Part shown: positions 5,974 through 6,971 of the stretch, piece after piece
Numbering within the stretch: position 1 is the first letter of the stretch
How the letters are laid out: each line of letters begins with the position of its first letter
Source of the DNA: an uncultured Muribaculaceae bacterium
GTDB taxonomy: Bacteria; Bacteroidota; Bacteroidia; Bacteroidales; Muribaculaceae
Direction of reading: 5' to 3'
Length of the DNA: 6,971 bases
Assembly (NCBI GenBank): GCA_910584185.1
Contig: CAJTYC010000102.1
Span: 1-6,971, forward strand
Translations under genes and position numbers: made by a program
Notes under the pieces: generated by a model
The model's input: only the letters and a program-made list of their open reading frames with translations
Database searches by the model: none
What the model was told of the DNA's origin: nothing

Positions 5974-6282
5974 CTGCCACTGAAGCCAAGGCCTCATCTC
6001 GCAAAAAAACAGTCAATATATTACACGGATAAGTCTAAGGAAGCATAAAAATTTATTCAATACAAAAGTCATATTGGATAAGAGCTCATCTCATAAAAAT
6101 TTTACCCATAAGGGCGGCTTATTTTTATCTCCCATTCGGTCGGTGAGCTTGTGGCAGCCATGCCACGGATGATGGCACAGGCGTGTGAAGACCATCGGGC
6201 TTCATCGAATCATGAGCCGAGAATCCACATCTCATCGGTTGCACATGCCCTCAATGCCAGCCGACAAAATATCGAAAGGCTT
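5974..6282. other. Gene-free stretch with short direct and inverted repeats
   Basis: Between hdhA and the MmcQ/YjbR gene I see no convincing coding sequence. The stretch holds two copies of a GGATAAG/CATAAAAATTT arrangement (6027-6103). It also holds a weak hairpin ATAAG/CTTAT (6108-6112 with 6118-6122) followed by T-rich TTTTTAT, possibly a poor terminator for hdhA. A GTGGCA/TGCCAC hairpin with a four-base loop lies at 6151-6166. An open frame in phase with the downstream gene runs back to GTG 6151, but its 44 extra codons cover the hairpin and have no counterpart in the MmcQ/YjbR family. Confidence 0.5.
6027..6103. repeat. Two-copy composite direct repeat, ~49-base period
   Basis: GGATAAG (6027-6033) followed 10 bases later by CATAAAAATTT (6044-6054) is repeated as GGATAAG (6076-6082) followed 9 bases later by CATAAAAATTT (6092-6102). 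The sequence between the two boxes differs. Two conserved boxes at conserved spacing suggest paired protein-binding sites or a decayed duplication. The second box is AT-rich, so chance is not excluded. Confidence 0.45.
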
Positions 6283-6636
6283 ATGGACATTGAGCAGATT
6301 TGCAATTACTGTCTGTCGAAGCCTTTCGCTACGGAAGATATGCCCTTCGGCCCGGAATATGTTGTGTTTCGGATAGGCGGAAAGATATTCTGCTGCCTCG
6401 CACTTGTGCTTGGCAACGTGGTTCAGCTGAAATGGAATCCCGACGAGTTTGATGAAGTCATTGACAAATGTTCATACGTCTGTCAGGCATGGCACTGGCA
6501 TAAACGCCACATGATTCAATTCGACCTCAATGAATCGCCCATACCCAATACCGTAGCCAAAGAATTGATTGACCGGGCATATTCCTACGTTAGAGGAAAG
6601 TTACCCAAGAAAATACAAAAAGAGTTTGAAGATTAA
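6283..6636 (+). CDS. MmcQ/YjbR-family protein
   Basis: A 117-residue protein, matching the usual 110-125 residues of the MmcQ/YjbR family (PF04237), a CyaY-like fold often annotated as DNA-binding, though its biochemical role is not settled. The N-terminal helix MDIEQICNYCLSKP is followed by TEDMPFGPEYVVFRIGGKIF (17-36), the family's hallmark strand pair with a phenylalanine-glycine turn. Then come LKWNPDEFDEV (49-59), AWHWHKRHMIQFDL (69-82), where the family has a conserved H-x-x-K-x-H-W-type segment, and the C-terminal helix ELIDRAYSYVRGKLPKK (94-110). The ATG at 6283 is chosen because it aligns with family N-termini; GAAAGG at 6274-6279 could act as a close Shine-Dalgarno. It appears to stand alone and is convergent with the MATE fragment. 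Confidence 0.9.
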   Translation: MDIEQICNYCLSKPFATEDMPFGPEYVVFRIGGKIFCCLALVLGNVVQLKWNPDEFDEVIDKCSYVCQAWHWHKRHMIQFDLNESPIPNTVAKELIDRAYSYVRGKLPKKIQKEFED

Positions 6637-6697
6637 TTGATCGAGGCAAGTGCCAAAGGCGAAATGATTGGTGACTGGCACGATTTTGGTCGCATTC

Positions 6698-6847
6698 TCA
6701 ACTATTGATAGTATCAAATTGCAAAGCCTTTGACTTGTAAAAGACAGTTAGAATCACTGCCAACGTCAGCAACTCTGAAGCAGGAATGGCTAACCAAAGT
6801 CCGGGAATTCCAATCAAGTCAGGCAACCAGAGAAGGCAAGGCCTCTG
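6698..6847 (-). pseudogene. C-terminal remnant of a MATE-family efflux transporter
   Basis: Reading the minus strand to the TGA at 6698-6700 gives PCLLWLPDLIGIPGLW, then LAIPASELLTLAVILTVFYK and a short polar tail. This is the closing transmembrane helix region of MATE multidrug/Na+ antiporters, where GIxGLWLAxPxSELLT is characteristic. Intact MATE proteins have about 440-460 residues and twelve helices; only the last helix and its approach remain. The frame is closed by a TGA a little upstream, and the region overlaps out of frame with a LuxR-type fragment. Non-functional. The family call is by motif recall on a short segment. Confidence 0.65.
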
Positions 6848-6971
6848 CTGAATTGCGCACTTTCAGTTTGGCAATTATGTTCTGACGGTGGCGGCTCACA
6901 GTGTGCAGGCTTATACCTAACCCAACTTCAACATCTAATAGGCGTCAAGTGGCTGTTCAGCAGGCTTGACT
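6819..6971 (-). pseudogene. Decayed LuxR-type helix-turn-helix domain (runs to window edge)
   Basis: The minus-strand frame ending at TGA 6819-6821 reads DVEVGLGISLHTVSRHRQNI, then IAKLKVRNSAEAL. This is the recognition-helix half of a GerE/LuxR DNA-binding domain, where GISxxTVxxHRxNIxxKLxVRN is the signature. Just upstream, in a different frame, SLLNSHLTP (about 6943-6970) matches the start of the same domain (LTPRE...). The stretch normally between them (roughly EVLxLxxxGxSNKEIA) is missing. So the gene carries an internal deletion plus frameshift. Its sensory or receiver domain, if present, lies outside the window. The end of the frame overlaps the MATE fragment. Confidence 0.65.

Noticed and set aside
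6151..6282. N-terminal extension of the MmcQ/YjbR gene from a GTG
   Set aside because: The 44 extra residues have no counterpart in the family and cover a hairpin; the ATG at 6283 matches the family start.
1..6971. CRISPR array, tRNA, rRNA or a toxin-antitoxin pair
   Set aside because: No regularly spaced repeats, cloverleaf or recognisable small gene pair was found by reading both strands.

Overview
The window looks like a piece of a gut Bacteroidales chromosome, most plausibly Muribaculaceae or a close relative. The evidence is indirect: SusE/SusF-like starch-binding modules, type IX secretion (T9SS) C-terminal sorting domains on two neighbouring proteins, a two-repeat PepSY-like periplasmic protein, weak or absent Shine-Dalgarno sites, and an HdhA-type hydroxysteroid dehydrogenase. 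No rRNA, tRNA, CRISPR array or complete mobile element is visible.

Left part (1-1970, plus strand). An AT-rich leader with nothing recognisable is followed by a long imperfect hairpin (133-225) capped by a GAAA tetraloop. The hairpin abuts the last ~45 codons of a PD-(D/E)XK nuclease-family gene, a remnant. Two intact genes follow: an exported PepSY-like protein (561-1013) and a short-chain dehydrogenase (SDR, 1062-1862). A strong, probably bidirectional terminator (1929-1960) closes this unit.

Middle part (2042-5002, minus strand). A secreted SusE/F-like protein with a T9SS sorting domain lies 8 bases downstream of a GH31 glycosidase that has lost its N-terminal half and its catalytic domain. 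The GH31 break point coincides with the truncated C-terminus of an IS66-type transposase on the opposite strand. Beyond it lie the last ~80 codons of an FGGY sugar kinase and, fused to that, the first 40 codons of a small lipoprotein. The middle part therefore holds one intact gene and four fragments.

Right part (5003-6971). A structured intergenic region with a nested inverted repeat (5091-5134) leads into an intact hdhA-like 7-alpha-hydroxysteroid dehydrogenase gene. A ~310-base gene-free stretch with short direct and inverted repeats follows, then an intact MmcQ/YjbR-family gene (6283-6636). At the right edge, on the minus strand, a decayed LuxR-type DNA-binding domain overlaps out of frame with the last ~47 codons of a MATE efflux transporter.

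Overall there are five intact genes (PepSY-like, SDR, SusE/F-like, HdhA, MmcQ/YjbR) among seven gene fragments. Six of the seven fragments are 3' ends. This is either a decaying accessory region shaped by deletions, or partly an assembly artefact; the sequence alone cannot fully separate the two. The nearest thing to a working system is the T9SS-routed GH31/SusE-F pair, now apparently crippled, and the possible bile-acid-active dehydrogenase. I see no complete, previously undescribed multi-gene system.
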